Assembly (NCBI RefSeq): GCF_019711685.1
Contig: NZ_JAIGYQ010000013.1
Span: 1-46,467, forward strand
Length of the DNA: 46,467 nucleotides
Reading direction: 5' to 3'
Origin: Helicobacter turcicus
Lineage (GTDB): Bacteria; Campylobacterota; Campylobacteria; Campylobacterales; Helicobacteraceae
The translations under genes and the position numbers were made by a program. Within the stretch, counting starts at the first letter, position 1, and every line of letters begins with the position of its first letter. Shown one piece after another: positions 16,121 through 24,318 of the stretch. The notes under the pieces are model-generated. The model was given only the letters and a program-made list of their open reading frames with translations. It did not search any database and had not been told where the DNA came from.

Positions 16121-16555
16121 TTAATAAAAAGCTAATTTTGCTAACAAAACAATAAAGATTCCAAGTCCCAATGTGATAGGGTGTATGATTTTTCTTAAAG
16201 GGCTTGGTTTTTTAAGTCCATAAAAGTAAGTTAGAGACACTATAATCATTGCGCCTATCCCAAGTGCTAAAATTGTTTTAACTACTAAAAATTGTTGCAA
16301 CTGTGTATTAAAAAATCCAACTTCAGAATTAACATATTGTGAAAGCATTGCCCCGCCGCTTAGAAGCAAAACCAAAAAACACAAAGGCATAAACTTGCTT
16401 CTTGTGCTAATAATGTTTGAAACTTTATTTGCAATTTCATCATCTAGTCTTTTGCGCACCAAACTCAAAAATACCACATCACAAAAAATATAGCCTAGAA
16501 AAATAATTGCACACATTAAATGTGTTACTAGAAAATAGGGATAAAAAGATTCCAT
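16121..16555 (-). CDS. Four-span inner-membrane protein
   Basis: A 144-residue protein with about four hydrophobic helices: residues 8-31, 52-73, 86-110 and 124-143. Short basic loops (RKRLDDE, KKPSPLRK) fix the topology. No signal peptide or catalytic motif is visible. The layout, with histidine in the first helix (THLMC), recalls small CopD/DUF-type membrane proteins of epsilonproteobacteria, but I cannot name the family with confidence. It precedes the truncated globin in the same direction with 9 bases between, and lies opposite a Crp/Fnr regulator, so a link to haem, oxygen or NO handling is possible by context only. Confidence 0.7.
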   Translation of the reverse strand: MESFYPYFLVTHLMCAIIFLGYIFCDVVFLSLVRKRLDDEIANKVSNIISTRSKFMPLCFLVLLLSGGAMLSQYVNSEVGFFNTQLQQFLVVKTILALGIGAMIIVSLTYFYGLKKPSPLRKIIHPITLGLGIFIVLLAKLAFY

Positions 16556-16616
16556 TTGTTTTTTATAACCTTTGCATAAAATTCTGTAATACTATCCAAA
16601 CTTTCATATTTAAAAA

Positions 16617-16630
16617 TTGATAATCGTTAA
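16617..16630. promoter_or_regulatory. Candidate Crp/Fnr-family operator
   Basis: TTGATAATCGTTAA combines an FNR-type left half (TTGAT) and an NssR-type right half (GTTAA) around four bases, in the 113-base divergent gap between the membrane/globin pair and the regulator gene. It lies just upstream of a -10 (TAAAAT, 16640-16645) for the regulator. The position overlaps where -35 contacts would be, so it could repress its own gene and control the globin pair. This is motif-based only. Confidence 0.4.
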
Positions 16631-16668
16631 TATTTCTGTTAAAATACTTCTAACAAAAGGAGGAATAC

Positions 16669-17250
16669 ATGGAAGATTATTTCAAGCTACTTTACAACAT
16701 AGGTTATAAGCGCTTTTTCAATAAAGATGAAATTTTGTTTTTTGAGGGGGAGACTCCCAAAAAACTTCTTGTCTTACTAAGTGGAAAAGTTAGAATCTAC
16801 AAATCTACGCAACCTGCTAAAGACATAGCCCCAAGAGAAAAGACTCTGCACTACATCAGTGCTCCAAATTTTCTAGCAGAAATGCCAAGCCTCTTAAAGC
16901 AACCCTTTCCAGCAAGTGCAGTTTGCGCTCAAGATTGCGAAGTTTTAGAGATTAATCTTGAAACTTTTCAGAAACAATGCGCAGAAAATCCGAATTTCTA
17001 CCAACAACTTATTGCTTCACTCTGTCAAAAAATCAGAATCCTAGAAGCATTAATCACAGAATCTCATCTAAGTTTAAAAGACAAACTAATGTCCTTTTTA
17101 CAGAATAATACACAAAACCTAAGCACTCTAACACAGCGCGAAATTGCCAAACGTCTAAATACAAGCCCAGAATCCCTCTCACGCATAATTAGAGAGCTAA
17201 AAACACAAGGCAGAATTGAGACAAAGAAAGGAAAAATTATCCTAAAATAA
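16669..17250 (+). CDS. Crp/Fnr-family transcription regulator (NssR-like)
   Basis: A 193-residue regulator. The N-terminal cyclic-nucleotide-binding-like barrel covers residues about 10-115 (FFEGETPKKLLVLLSGKVRIY). A dimerisation helix follows, then a winged helix-turn-helix at about 148-180 (LTQREIAKRLNTSPESLSRIIREL). There is no N-terminal cysteine cluster, so it is not an oxygen-sensing iron-sulfur FNR. A strong ribosome site AAAAGGAGGA (16655-16664) precedes the ATG. The adjacent truncated globin suggests the Campylobacter NssR role of responding to nitrosative stress. The signal is unknown, and cAMP binding residues are not evident. Confidence 0.85.
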   Translation: MEDYFKLLYNIGYKRFFNKDEILFFEGETPKKLLVLLSGKVRIYKSTQPAKDIAPREKTLHYISAPNFLAEMPSLLKQPFPASAVCAQDCEVLEINLETFQKQCAENPNFYQQLIASLCQKIRILEALITESHLSLKDKLMSFLQNNTQNLSTLTQREIAKRLNTSPESLSRIIRELKTQGRIETKKGKIILK

Positions 17251-17253
17251 TTC

Positions 17254-18033
17254 CTAAAAACTCTTTTGAAATAAAATTGTTAGTGCATCAAATGCGCTTA
17301 AGAATTCTCTTTTAAAATGCAGTATGATCGCAGGCACAATTACAATTAACACAGCAAAAGCAATGGCGATTTTAACAGGAAACCCAATGGCTAGCAAGTT
17401 AAATTGTGGATGTGCTTTCATAATCATTCCAAAAATAATATCACTCAATAAAATCAATGCAATAATAGGAAAAGACATTGTAAGTCCAATCACAAAAAGA
17501 TGAGAAAAAGACTTAACAATATATTCTATGTAATTTTGTGCATACATAAATCCACCAAGCGGAATCTCTTTAACACTCTCACCTACAAAATAAAAAAAGA
17601 GATGGTGATAATCAAGTCCTAGCATAACAAGAAGCGCAAGAAGCGTTAAAAGCTGCCCAACAATTGGCTTTTGCGCCCCAGTTACAGGATCATAAGCATT
17701 AGCAATAGTTAAACCCATAGCAAAAGAGATTAGCTCACCTCCAAAAGAAATCATGCCAAACACAATCTGCAATGCCATAGAAGCAAGAAATCCCAGCATA
17801 ATTTCTGAAAGTCCAGCCACAATAAAGCGCAAAATCGTCCAATCTGCAGGAGGAATCACATCAAGCATTGGAATAAAAAAAATCGTCAAAAAGAAAATCA
17901 ATGCACCCTTTAATTGCGCAATGATAAGCTGATTTTCAAAAAAAGGAAAAAATGCAATGATCCCAGCAAAACGTAACAATAAGAGCAAAAAGTTTGCAAC
18001 ATTACCCTCCGTTAAGTATGCTAAAAGTTCCAC
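17254..18033 (-). CDS. fliR: Flagellar type III export protein FliR
   Basis: A 259-residue inner-membrane component of the flagellar export gate, acting with FliP and FliQ. About six hydrophobic segments are present. The first (FLLLLLRFAGIIAFFPFFEN) and the later FGGELISFAMGLTIANAYDP carry the family pattern, and the C-terminal part with HPQFNLLAIGFPVKIAIAF is equally typical. Length is normal. It stands apart from other flagellar genes, as is usual in epsilonproteobacteria, and converges on the regulator gene with 3 bases between. Confidence 0.93.
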   Translation of the reverse strand: MELLAYLTEGNVANFLLLLLRFAGIIAFFPFFENQLIIAQLKGALIFFLTIFFIPMLDVIPPADWTILRFIVAGLSEIMLGFLASMALQIVFGMISFGGELISFAMGLTIANAYDPVTGAQKPIVGQLLTLLALLVMLGLDYHHLFFYFVGESVKEIPLGGFMYAQNYIEYIVKSFSHLFVIGLTMSFPIIALILLSDIIFGMIMKAHPQFNLLAIGFPVKIAIAFAVLIVIVPAIILHFKREFLSAFDALTILFQKSF

Positions 18034-18035
18034 GA

Positions 18036-18215
18036 CTAAAAAACCTTCTTTTTAGAAATCATTTCTTGAAACTCATTATAAAATCTACTTAAATAGAATC
18101 CCTCACACATAGCATGTGATATTTGCTCCGATGATGGAAGCAATATTCCTTTCTCTTCATAAAATTTTTCTATTGTGAATATTGGTAACAAATATTTTTC
18201 TCCCTTTAGTAAATT
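18036..18215 (-). pseudogene. C-terminal remnant of a chloramphenicol acetyltransferase-like gene
   Basis: In the 248-base gap upstream of fliR, the minus strand holds a 59-codon open frame bounded upstream by an in-frame TAG (18216-18218). It reads KYLLPIFTIEKFYEEKG, then QISHAMCEGFYLSRF and NEFQEMI. These match in order the last third of type A chloramphenicol acetyltransferases (YLLPIF, QVHHAVCDGFH, RFxxELQ). The catalytic histidine pair HHxxxDG appears here as SHxxxEG, so the active site is altered as well as truncated. I find no N-terminal two thirds. It is probably a relic of an acquired or ancestral CAT-family gene. 18219-18281 shows nothing further. Confidence 0.6.
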
Positions 18216-18281
18216 CTAAACGCAATTTCTATGAAACTTTTTAAAATTATCCTCATATACTTAATTAGCATAGGATTCTAA

Positions 18282-18920
18282 CTATTTCAAAGGCACAAGC
18301 TGCGTTTTTTCTAAACGATAAGCATATAAGGCTTTATTAGCTAAAATTGGGTCGTGTGTAACAAATACTAGCGAAGATTGGGTCAATTTGACATAGTCAA
18401 AAAGTAACTGCATTACACTAAAAGCGGTCTCTCTATCTAAATTCCCTGTAGGCTCATCAGCAAAAATGATTTTTGGACGCTTTGTTAAGATTCTAGCAAT
18501 AGATAAGCGCTGCTGTTGCCCACCACTTAATGTGCCTATATTTTGAGGTAAAATCTCTGAGATTCCAAATAAACTCAAAGTTTCTGCATCAATTTTTTCT
18601 CCACTTAATAATGCTGCAACTTCCAAATTTTCCTGCGCACTAAATCCAGAAAATAAATAGTGGGATTGAAAAATAATTCCAATGTCATTACGTCGTAAGG
18701 CAAGAAGTTTATTTGTAGGAAGCGTGTAAATATCATCACCAAAGATTCTAACTTCACCACCTTGTGGTTTTAGAAAACTTGAGAGTATATGCAAAAGTGT
18801 GCTTTTGCCACTTCCGCTAACTCCCATAATAGAAAGCGTTTCTCCAGCTTTTAATCCTAAAGAAACTTTCTCTAAAATTTGTCGTTCATAGCCAAAAGAG
18901 AGATTTTTAGCTACTAGCAT
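18282..18920 (-). CDS. LolD-like ABC transporter ATPase
   Basis: A 212-residue ATP-binding subunit of the MacB/LolD family, working at the inner membrane with FtsX-fold permeases. Walker A GVSGSGKST is at 33-41, the signature LSGGQQQR and Walker B IIFADEP follow, with the D-loop GNLD and the switch His in FVTHD. Size and the short DIYTLPTNKL insertion suit LolD, the ATPase that releases lipoproteins from the membrane. No permease gene is adjacent, so lipoprotein export is likely but not proven. It lies 7 bases after tsf on the same strand and may share its transcript. Confidence 0.85.
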   Translation of the reverse strand: MLVAKNLSFGYERQILEKVSLGLKAGETLSIMGVSGSGKSTLLHILSSFLKPQGGEVRIFGDDIYTLPTNKLLALRRNDIGIIFQSHYLFSGFSAQENLEVAALLSGEKIDAETLSLFGISEILPQNIGTLSGGQQQRLSIARILTKRPKIIFADEPTGNLDRETAFSVMQLLFDYVKLTQSSLVFVTHDPILANKALYAYRLEKTQLVPLK

Positions 18921-18927
18921 AGGCTAA

Positions 18928-19995
18928 CTAGCCAAGTTGTGCCGCAACTTCATCTGCGAAATTGCTCGCCTGCTTTTCAATGCCCTCACCAAGCTCAAAG
19001 CGCACATATTCCACCACTTCAATAGAGTCATTAAGCTCTTTTGATTTTTCTGCCAACACTTGTGCAATTGTTTTTTTATCGTCCATTACAAAAAATTGTC
19101 CAAGAAGTGTTAATCTTTGATCCAAAATCGTGGAATCTGCCTTAAAACGTTCAATTTGACCCGGAATAATTTTATCCCAAATTGCTTCAGGCTTGCCTTG
19201 TGCTTTAAGTTCTGCTTTTAGCACTTCTTCTTGTTTTGCTAAAATAGCATCTGTCAATTCTAACTGGCTAATGTATTGTGGAATCTTATGCAAGGGCTTA
19301 CCAAGTCTTTTTAGTTCTTCATTTTCCTTTTCAAGCTCCGCAATAATCGCAGTTTTTTCAGTATTTACGAAGTCTCTGTCAAAAGAGTGGTAAGAAATCA
19401 CTTGTGGCTTCATTGCTGCTGCGTGCATACAAAGATTTTTTGTAAAATCAGCAAGCTTTTTAGCATTTGCTTCATTTTGACATTTAAGAGCAATGATAAC
19501 ACCCACGCGCCCATTAGAATGCACATACGCATTTACGATTCCACTACCTTGTGCTTCTACTTTTGCAATTCTTCTTACAACGATATTTTCACCAATTTTT
19601 GCAATTTGCGTTTTTAAATATTCTTCAAATTTCGCACCATCAAGCTCTAAGGAATGCAATTCCTCTGCTGTTGAAATATTAGAATCTTGCACCATTGTAA
19701 TGGTCTTTGCGCTCAATTCTCTAAAGCCGTCATTTTTCGCAACAAAATCTGTTTCAGAGTTAATCTCTACCATGCTTGCTTTTTTAAAATCTTTGGAGAC
19801 TTGGATACTAATTGCACCCTCTGCTGCAACTCTATCTGCCTTTTTAGCAGCCTTACTCAAACCCTTTTCTCTTAGGTATTCCACAGCTTTTTCTAAATCG
19901 CCACCAACTTCTACAAGAGCCTTTTTACAATCCATCATTCCTGCATCAGTCATATCACGGAGTTGCTTTACTAATTGCGCACTAATCTCTGCCAT
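18928..19995 (-). CDS. tsf: Translation elongation factor Ts
   Basis: A 355-residue guanine nucleotide exchange factor for EF-Tu. The N-terminal UBA-like domain contains the conserved TDAGMMDCKKAL (16-27), followed by EYLREKGLSKAAKKA. The core includes the SETDFVAKN motif that contacts EF-Tu. Length agrees with epsilonproteobacterial EF-Ts, which is longer than the E. coli protein. It follows rpsB with a 9-base gap, the near-universal rpsB-tsf operon. Confidence 0.97.
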   Translation of the reverse strand: MAEISAQLVKQLRDMTDAGMMDCKKALVEVGGDLEKAVEYLREKGLSKAAKKADRVAAEGAISIQVSKDFKKASMVEINSETDFVAKNDGFRELSAKTITMVQDSNISTAEELHSLELDGAKFEEYLKTQIAKIGENIVVRRIAKVEAQGSGIVNAYVHSNGRVGVIIALKCQNEANAKKLADFTKNLCMHAAAMKPQVISYHSFDRDFVNTEKTAIIAELEKENEELKRLGKPLHKIPQYISQLELTDAILAKQEEVLKAELKAQGKPEAIWDKIIPGQIERFKADSTILDQRLTLLGQFFVMDDKKTIAQVLAEKSKELNDSIEVVEYVRFELGEGIEKQASNFADEVAAQLG

Positions 19996-20004
19996 AAGTT
20001 CTCC

Positions 20005-20805
20005 TTATTTTTCATCTTTTGTGAAATCTTCTTCATGCATTACTTCCTCAATAAGCTCCTGTTTTTCCTCTTCACTTGCTAAAGTGGCTTCTGCTAGAAC
20101 TACTTCTTCAGCAACAGCCTCACCACCTGCGATTGCGCGTCCTTCAGTAATTGCCTCTGCCATTTCTTTACAAAAAAGTTGAATGGAGCGAATTGCATCG
20201 TCATTTCCTGGAATCGGATAATCTACCACATCAGGATCACAATTTGTATCAAGTGGTGCAACAACAGGGATTCCGAGTCTTCTAGCTTCTGCAACGGCTA
20301 TTTTTTCCTTTGCTGCATCAATGACAAAAATCATATCTGGAGCTTTCTTAAGATGCCTTACACCACCAAGATATTGTGTTAGCTTCTCTTTTTTACGCAA
20401 AATCATTAATTTTTCTTTTTTTGTCAAAAGATCAATTTGTCCGCTTGCTTCCATTTCCTCAATAATTTCTAATTTACGGATAGATTTTCTAATTGTTGAA
20501 AAGTTTGTTAGCATTCCGCCAAGCCAACGATAATTCACATAAGGGGCTTGCACACTCTCTGCATATTGCTTTAACGTTTCGCTCGCTTGCTTTTTTGTCC
20601 CTACAAACATAATTGTTTTACCCTCTGCTGCTGCATCACGCACGATATTATAAGTGTAGCGAAAGTAACGCAAAGTCTTCTGCAAATCAATAATGTGAAT
20701 ATTTTTTCTTACACCAAAAATGTATTTTTTCATTTTTGGATTCCAACGTCTTGTTTGGTGTCCAAAATGCACACCGCATTCTAAAAGGTCTTTCATTGTT
20801 ACCAT
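20005..20805 (-). CDS. rpsB: 30S ribosomal protein S2
   Basis: A 266-residue ribosomal protein S2. It opens [23 protein letters not shown]-like sequence, and contains [23 protein letters not shown] and [20 protein letters not shown], all diagnostic. The C-terminal tail is acidic ([14 protein letters not shown]). Promoter and leader lie upstream on the minus strand, and AAGGAG precedes the start. tsf follows directly. Confidence 0.97.
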   Translation of the reverse strand: MVTMKDLLECGVHFGHQTRRWNPKMKKYIFGVRKNIHIIDLQKTLRYFRYTYNIVRDAAAEGKTIMFVGTKKQASETLKQYAESVQAPYVNYRWLGGMLTNFSTIRKSIRKLEIIEEMEASGQIDLLTKKEKLMILRKKEKLTQYLGGVRHLKKAPDMIFVIDAAKEKIAVAEARRLGIPVVAPLDTNCDPDVVDYPIPGNDDAIRSIQLFCKEMAEAITEGRAIAGGEAVAEEVVLAEATLASEEEKQELIEEVMHEEDFTKDEK

Positions 20806-20836
20806 AAATTTCTCCTTATAATGTTGGTTTTCCCTC

Positions 20837-20879
20837 CACGCTCCTTAACGCAATGCGCAACCTAACTAGGATTAGCGTG
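20837..20879 (-). promoter_or_regulatory. Structured rpsB leader (candidate S2 autoregulatory element)
   Basis: The 5' leader of rpsB, which is about 95 bases if transcription starts just after the -10 TAAAAT at 20909-20914, contains the pairing arms CACGCT (20837-20842) and AGCGTG (20874-20879), with an inner CCT/AGG pairing and a CGCAATGCG core. A stable stem just before the ribosome site is where S2 represses its own mRNA in other proteobacteria. The structure is seen; the regulation is inferred. Confidence 0.35.
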
Positions 20880-20908
20880 TGTGAGTTTTGATAAAATAAA
20901 AGGTCGTG

Positions 20909-20914
20909 ATTTTA
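20909..20914 (-). promoter_or_regulatory. -10 of rpsB-tsf promoter
   Basis: On the minus strand TAAAAT is followed by CACGACC, about 104 bases upstream of the rpsB start. The upstream DNA is T-rich, as expected for these promoters. 20915-20995 contains no other feature I can support. Confidence 0.4.
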
Positions 20915-20995
20915 CTGAAAATCTGTTTAAGTTTAGCTAAATTAAAGCTACAAATGTGGAATCAAAAAGGCAAAAAAACGATTCCATATAAGCTA

Positions 20996-21955
20996 TTAAG
21001 CCCCAACAAACTCCGCAATGTTTTTTAAGATTCCATCAATTAAAATCTCCTTACTCTCTTCATAACCCCACGCATTATGTGGTGTTAGCACGAGTTTATC
21101 AGCGATTTCTTTATCAAGCAGTGGATGATTTTGCACCATTGGTTCTTTTATAAACACATCAAATCCTGCACAAATTTCACGTTTTTTAAGCTCTTGTGCT
21201 AGTTCTTCTTCATTAACAATTCCACCACGTCCAACATTTATCAAAATTGCTCCCTCTTGCAAAAGCCCTAAATTCCCCGCATTAATTAAATTTTGTGTGC
21301 TAGGATTAAGTGGCGCGTGGATAGAAATGATTTGTGATTCTTTTAAAAGTGCTTCTAATTCTTTCCTAGGATAGCTTGGATTTGCATTCTTTCCACTCGT
21401 GGAGAAATAACTCACTTTTGCTCCAAACGCACTTGCAAGCTTTGCTACGCATTGTCCGATATTTCCAAAGCCAATGATTCCCCACTGCTTATTTTGGATA
21501 AGGTTTAGCGGATAAGAGAGATTTGTAAATAATGGATTTTGCGCATATTCACCACTTTTGCAATATTTATCATAAAAGGGCAGTTTTGCACTCAAAGCCA
21601 ATGCCATCATTAGCGTGTGTTGTGCCACGCTTTGTGTAGAATATCCTGCAACATTTTTAACCACGATTCCAAACTTGTTAGCAGCTTCTAAATCTACATT
21701 ATTCATTCCTGTTGCTGTGATACACACAAGCTTTAAAGTCCCCTTTAACTCTGCTAAAATCCCACTATCTAACACAACTTTATTTGTCAGAATAATCTCT
21801 GCTCCTTTACAACGTTCAAGCGTCTCTTTAAGTGCTGTCATTGGGTATTCTATGTAACTAAAATGTGGATTAATAGCTTCTAATCGCTCTTTTAAAGAAT
21901 TTTTTCCGAGCGTTAAACTATCTAAAAATACGATTCTTGTGTTTTTCTTTTGCAT
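20996..21955 (-). CDS. D-2-hydroxyacid dehydrogenase (glycerate dehydrogenase type)
   Basis: A 319-residue NAD-dependent oxidoreductase of the D-2-hydroxyacid family, reducing a 2-oxoacid such as hydroxypyruvate. The Rossmann glycines are in GIIGFGNIGQ (about 162-171). The catalytic Arg lies in NVGRGGIVNEEE, the Glu in the GFDVFIKEP segment, and the His in TPHNAWG. Overall it looks closer to HprA/glycerate dehydrogenases than to SerA, having no C-terminal ACT domain. It is transcribed alone, divergent from argB by a 58-base gap. Confidence 0.88.
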   Translation of the reverse strand: MQKKNTRIVFLDSLTLGKNSLKERLEAINPHFSYIEYPMTALKETLERCKGAEIILTNKVVLDSGILAELKGTLKLVCITATGMNNVDLEAANKFGIVVKNVAGYSTQSVAQHTLMMALALSAKLPFYDKYCKSGEYAQNPLFTNLSYPLNLIQNKQWGIIGFGNIGQCVAKLASAFGAKVSYFSTSGKNANPSYPRKELEALLKESQIISIHAPLNPSTQNLINAGNLGLLQEGAILINVGRGGIVNEEELAQELKKREICAGFDVFIKEPMVQNHPLLDKEIADKLVLTPHNAWGYEESKEILIDGILKNIAEFVGA

Positions 21956-22013
21956 TTACAAACCTTTTAGCTTTTAGTTATAATTTTAACCATTCTATCA
22001 CAAAAGAGGCAAA

Positions 22014-22868
22014 ATGCATAACCATTCTAAAATTGTTTCCATTCTCTTAGATTCTCTCCCTTACATTCGCCTTTTTCGTGGCTCAAAAATCGTTATCAAA
22101 TACGGCGGTGCTGCGCAAATTAACCCAAAGTTAAAAGAGCAATTTGCCATTGATATTGTCATGCTCTATATGCTAGGAATTAAACCTATCATCGTACATG
22201 GTGGTGGTAAGCGTATTAACGAACTCCTTGATGCGCTAAAGATTCAAAGTGAGTTTGTTAATGGACTACGTGTAACAAGCATTGATGCACTAAAAATTGT
22301 TGAAATGGTGCTAAGTGGTGAGATTAATAAAGAAATCACAGCATTTTTAAACTTTCATGGTGTTAATGCACTTGGGATTAGTGGCAAGGACGCATCGCTT
22401 TTTCAAGCCATTCCAAAAGAGAATGGAAAATACGGCTACACAGGAGAGATTACCCAAACTAATAGTGAGGTAATTAACAATCTCTTAGCACAAAATCTTG
22501 TCCCTGTAATTGCCCCTATTGCTTGTGGCGATGAGGCAGGACACCCCGGATTTAATATCAATGCAGATTCTGCTGCAAGTGCCATTGCAATCGCAACAGG
22601 TGCAAAACGTGCAATTTTTCTAACCGACACCAAAGGTGTGCTAGATAAAAATGGTGAAATTATAGAGTCTCTAAACATCTCCCAAACGCAAGATCTCTAT
22701 GCGGACAAAACAATTAGTGGCGGAATGATTCCAAAGGTTGAAGCCTGTTTGGATTGTGTGAAAAGTGGTGTAGAAAAGGCGCACATCATTGATGGTAGAA
22801 TTCCACATTCCTTGCTTTTAGAACTTTTTACGAGTGCGGGAATTGGAACAGAATTTACAGCACAATAA
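22014..22868 (+). CDS. argB: Acetylglutamate kinase
   Basis: A 284-residue kinase phosphorylating N-acetylglutamate, the second step of arginine synthesis. The motifs VIKYGGAAQ, IIVHGGGKRIN and NGLRVTS mark the ATP and substrate sites. The later NINADSAASAIA and GGMIPKVEACLD are conserved. The N-terminal helix is consistent with the hexameric, arginine-inhibited form, so feedback control is likely. It is monocistronic and followed by a hairpin. Confidence 0.96.
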   Translation: MHNHSKIVSILLDSLPYIRLFRGSKIVIKYGGAAQINPKLKEQFAIDIVMLYMLGIKPIIVHGGGKRINELLDALKIQSEFVNGLRVTSIDALKIVEMVLSGEINKEITAFLNFHGVNALGISGKDASLFQAIPKENGKYGYTGEITQTNSEVINNLLAQNLVPVIAPIACGDEAGHPGFNINADSAASAIAIATGAKRAIFLTDTKGVLDKNGEIIESLNISQTQDLYADKTISGGMIPKVEACLDCVKSGVEKAHIIDGRIPHSLLLELFTSAGIGTEFTAQ

Positions 22869-22885
22869 GATACAAAATTTAAAAC

Positions 22886-22917
22886 AGATTCTAATATATT
22901 TAAACAAGTTAGAATCT
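22886..22917 (+). terminator. Hairpin after argB
   Basis: The arms AGATTCTAA (22886-22894) and TTAGAATCT (22909-22917) give a perfect 9-bp stem with a 14-base loop, 18 bases after the argB stop, followed by AAATTTT. It lies between argB and cmoB, which converge. Low GC makes it a modest terminator candidate. No gene is seen in 22869-23036. Confidence 0.45.
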
Positions 22918-23036
22918 AAATTTTAAAACTTTTGCATTTTACTTTAAAAATTACTTTCTGTAACAAATCTAAAAGCTAAACAATAAAAACACAATCAAAA
23001 CTTACTTAAGCTTTTAGCATATGAGCAAATAATGGT

Positions 23037-23963
23037 CTAAATTTTTTTAGCTTTCAAATATGCTCTTTTGGGAGCGGGATAGCCTTCAATCGTCTTTTCT
23101 CCTGTGCAATCTAAAAAATTTTCTAGAGATTCTCCACTACTCCAAGCAGTTTTGCGCTGTTCATCAAAGGCAGTTTTAAGTGTGCTAATATGCAACACTT
23201 CCTTAAATCCACAAGATTCTAACCAATTTATAAAAGTGAGCAATGTTGGGATAAAATATACATTTGGCATTTTTGCATACCGCTCTTTTGGACAAAGTGC
23301 GATTTCCTCTTCTCCCTCAATAATTAAGCTATCAAACACTGCTTCACCGCCCTTTTTAAGTGCGTTATAGACTAATTTTATAGAATCTAGCGGGTTTTTT
23401 CTATGATAGAGTACACCAAGACATAGCATAGTATCAAAGGAATTTGTAAAATATCCTAACTCTTCAATCCCTAAAAGCTCAAAGTTTAAACGCATATCCT
23501 TAGCAAAAAATTGCAAAAACCTGTATTGCAAAAAACAAAGTGGCATAGGGTCAAACCCTAAAATTTGCTTAGGATTTTGTTCTAAACTTCTAAACATATA
23601 ATACCCATTGTTGCAACCTACATCTCCTAAAATCTTGTTTTCTAAATCCAAATGTGATGCAAGTAAATTGTATTTTATCGCACTATTCCACTCACTAACA
23701 ATTTCTAAGTCATTGATTTTAAAAGGACCTTTACGCCAAGGAATAAGTGCTTTAGCTACCTCAAAAATTAAAGTAAAAGATTCTGCACTAATGTGTGGAA
23801 TCTCTATGCTAATGCAATCTCTATATTCAACCTTAATATGTGTTAATTCATGCCTTGGAATTCTATTTAAAGATTCCAACTTTTCTTGCAAGGGTAAAAT
23901 ATGTTTAAAACGCAATGCGCGATTCCGCACAGCTCTTATTTCTTCTAAACCCTGTGTTACCAA
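23037..23963 (-). CDS. cmoB: tRNA U34 carboxymethyltransferase CmoB
   Basis: A 308-residue SAM-family enzyme that transfers a carboxymethyl group from carboxy-SAM to 5-hydroxyuridine-34 of tRNA, giving cmo5U. The substrate-loop LIPWRKGPF and the SAM motif GDVGCNNGYYMFR are visible, as are FCLGVLYHRK-type residues (LCLGVLYHRKNPL) and YPAPKRAYLKA at the end. The frame opens at TTG 23963, overlapping the upstream lipoprotein gene by 7 bases. An upstream stop rules out a much longer protein. A downstream ATG is not obvious, so the start is uncertain by some codons. CmoA, which makes carboxy-SAM, is not in the window. Confidence 0.92.
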   Translation of the reverse strand: MVTQGLEEIRAVRNRALRFKHILPLQEKLESLNRIPRHELTHIKVEYRDCISIEIPHISAESFTLIFEVAKALIPWRKGPFKINDLEIVSEWNSAIKYNLLASHLDLENKILGDVGCNNGYYMFRSLEQNPKQILGFDPMPLCFLQYRFLQFFAKDMRLNFELLGIEELGYFTNSFDTMLCLGVLYHRKNPLDSIKLVYNALKKGGEAVFDSLIIEGEEEIALCPKERYAKMPNVYFIPTLLTFINWLESCGFKEVLHISTLKTAFDEQRKTAWSSGESLENFLDCTGEKTIEGYPAPKRAYLKAKKI

Positions 23964-24166
23964 ACTTCCTGCTCTTGGCTCTGTTTTAAAACTTTATCTT
24001 TGTAGATAATATTATCAGGACACACTTCATGGTATTTTCCCTCTGCATCATAATAGTAACTTTTCTCGTCCCAATAAGAATTAGAAATACCACAAGAATT
24101 TTGATAAAAACACCCACTAAAACTCATCACAATAAAAAGAGAAAAAAGACTTGTTTTAATCCACAT
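23957..24166 (-). CDS. Small predicted lipoprotein
   Basis: A 69-residue protein with a lipoprotein signal: Lys near the start, the hydrophobic core LFSLFIVM, then the lipobox FSGC with Cys19 as the lipidation site. The mature part is about 50 residues, Tyr/Asp/Glu-rich, and has two further cysteines (CGIS and CPDN) that could form a disulfide. No family recognised. It overlaps cmoB by 7 bases and is transcribed in the same direction, possibly co-expressed. The gap 24167-24318 holds only its upstream region. Confidence 0.65.
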   Translation of the reverse strand: MWIKTSLFSLFIVMSFSGCFYQNSCGISNSYWDEKSYYYDAEGKYHEVCPDNIIYKDKVLKQSQEQEVW

Positions 24167-24318
24167 ATTCTGCCTTTTGATTTTATGAAAGTGTATAACG
24201 CAAATGCTTAAGAGTTAGAATCCAATGGTAAATTATTTAAACAAAAAGTAAAAATATAAAACAATGGAATCTTAAAGATGAGATTTTAGAGAGCTTTGTT
24301 ACTTTGTTTCTTATTCCT

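Noticed and set aside
19493-20182. 229-codon plus-strand frame opposite tsf and rpsB, Ser/Ala/Leu-rich
   Set aside because: It lies wholly antisense to tsf and rpsB, both certain, and its Ser/Ala-rich composition is what their reverse complement gives.
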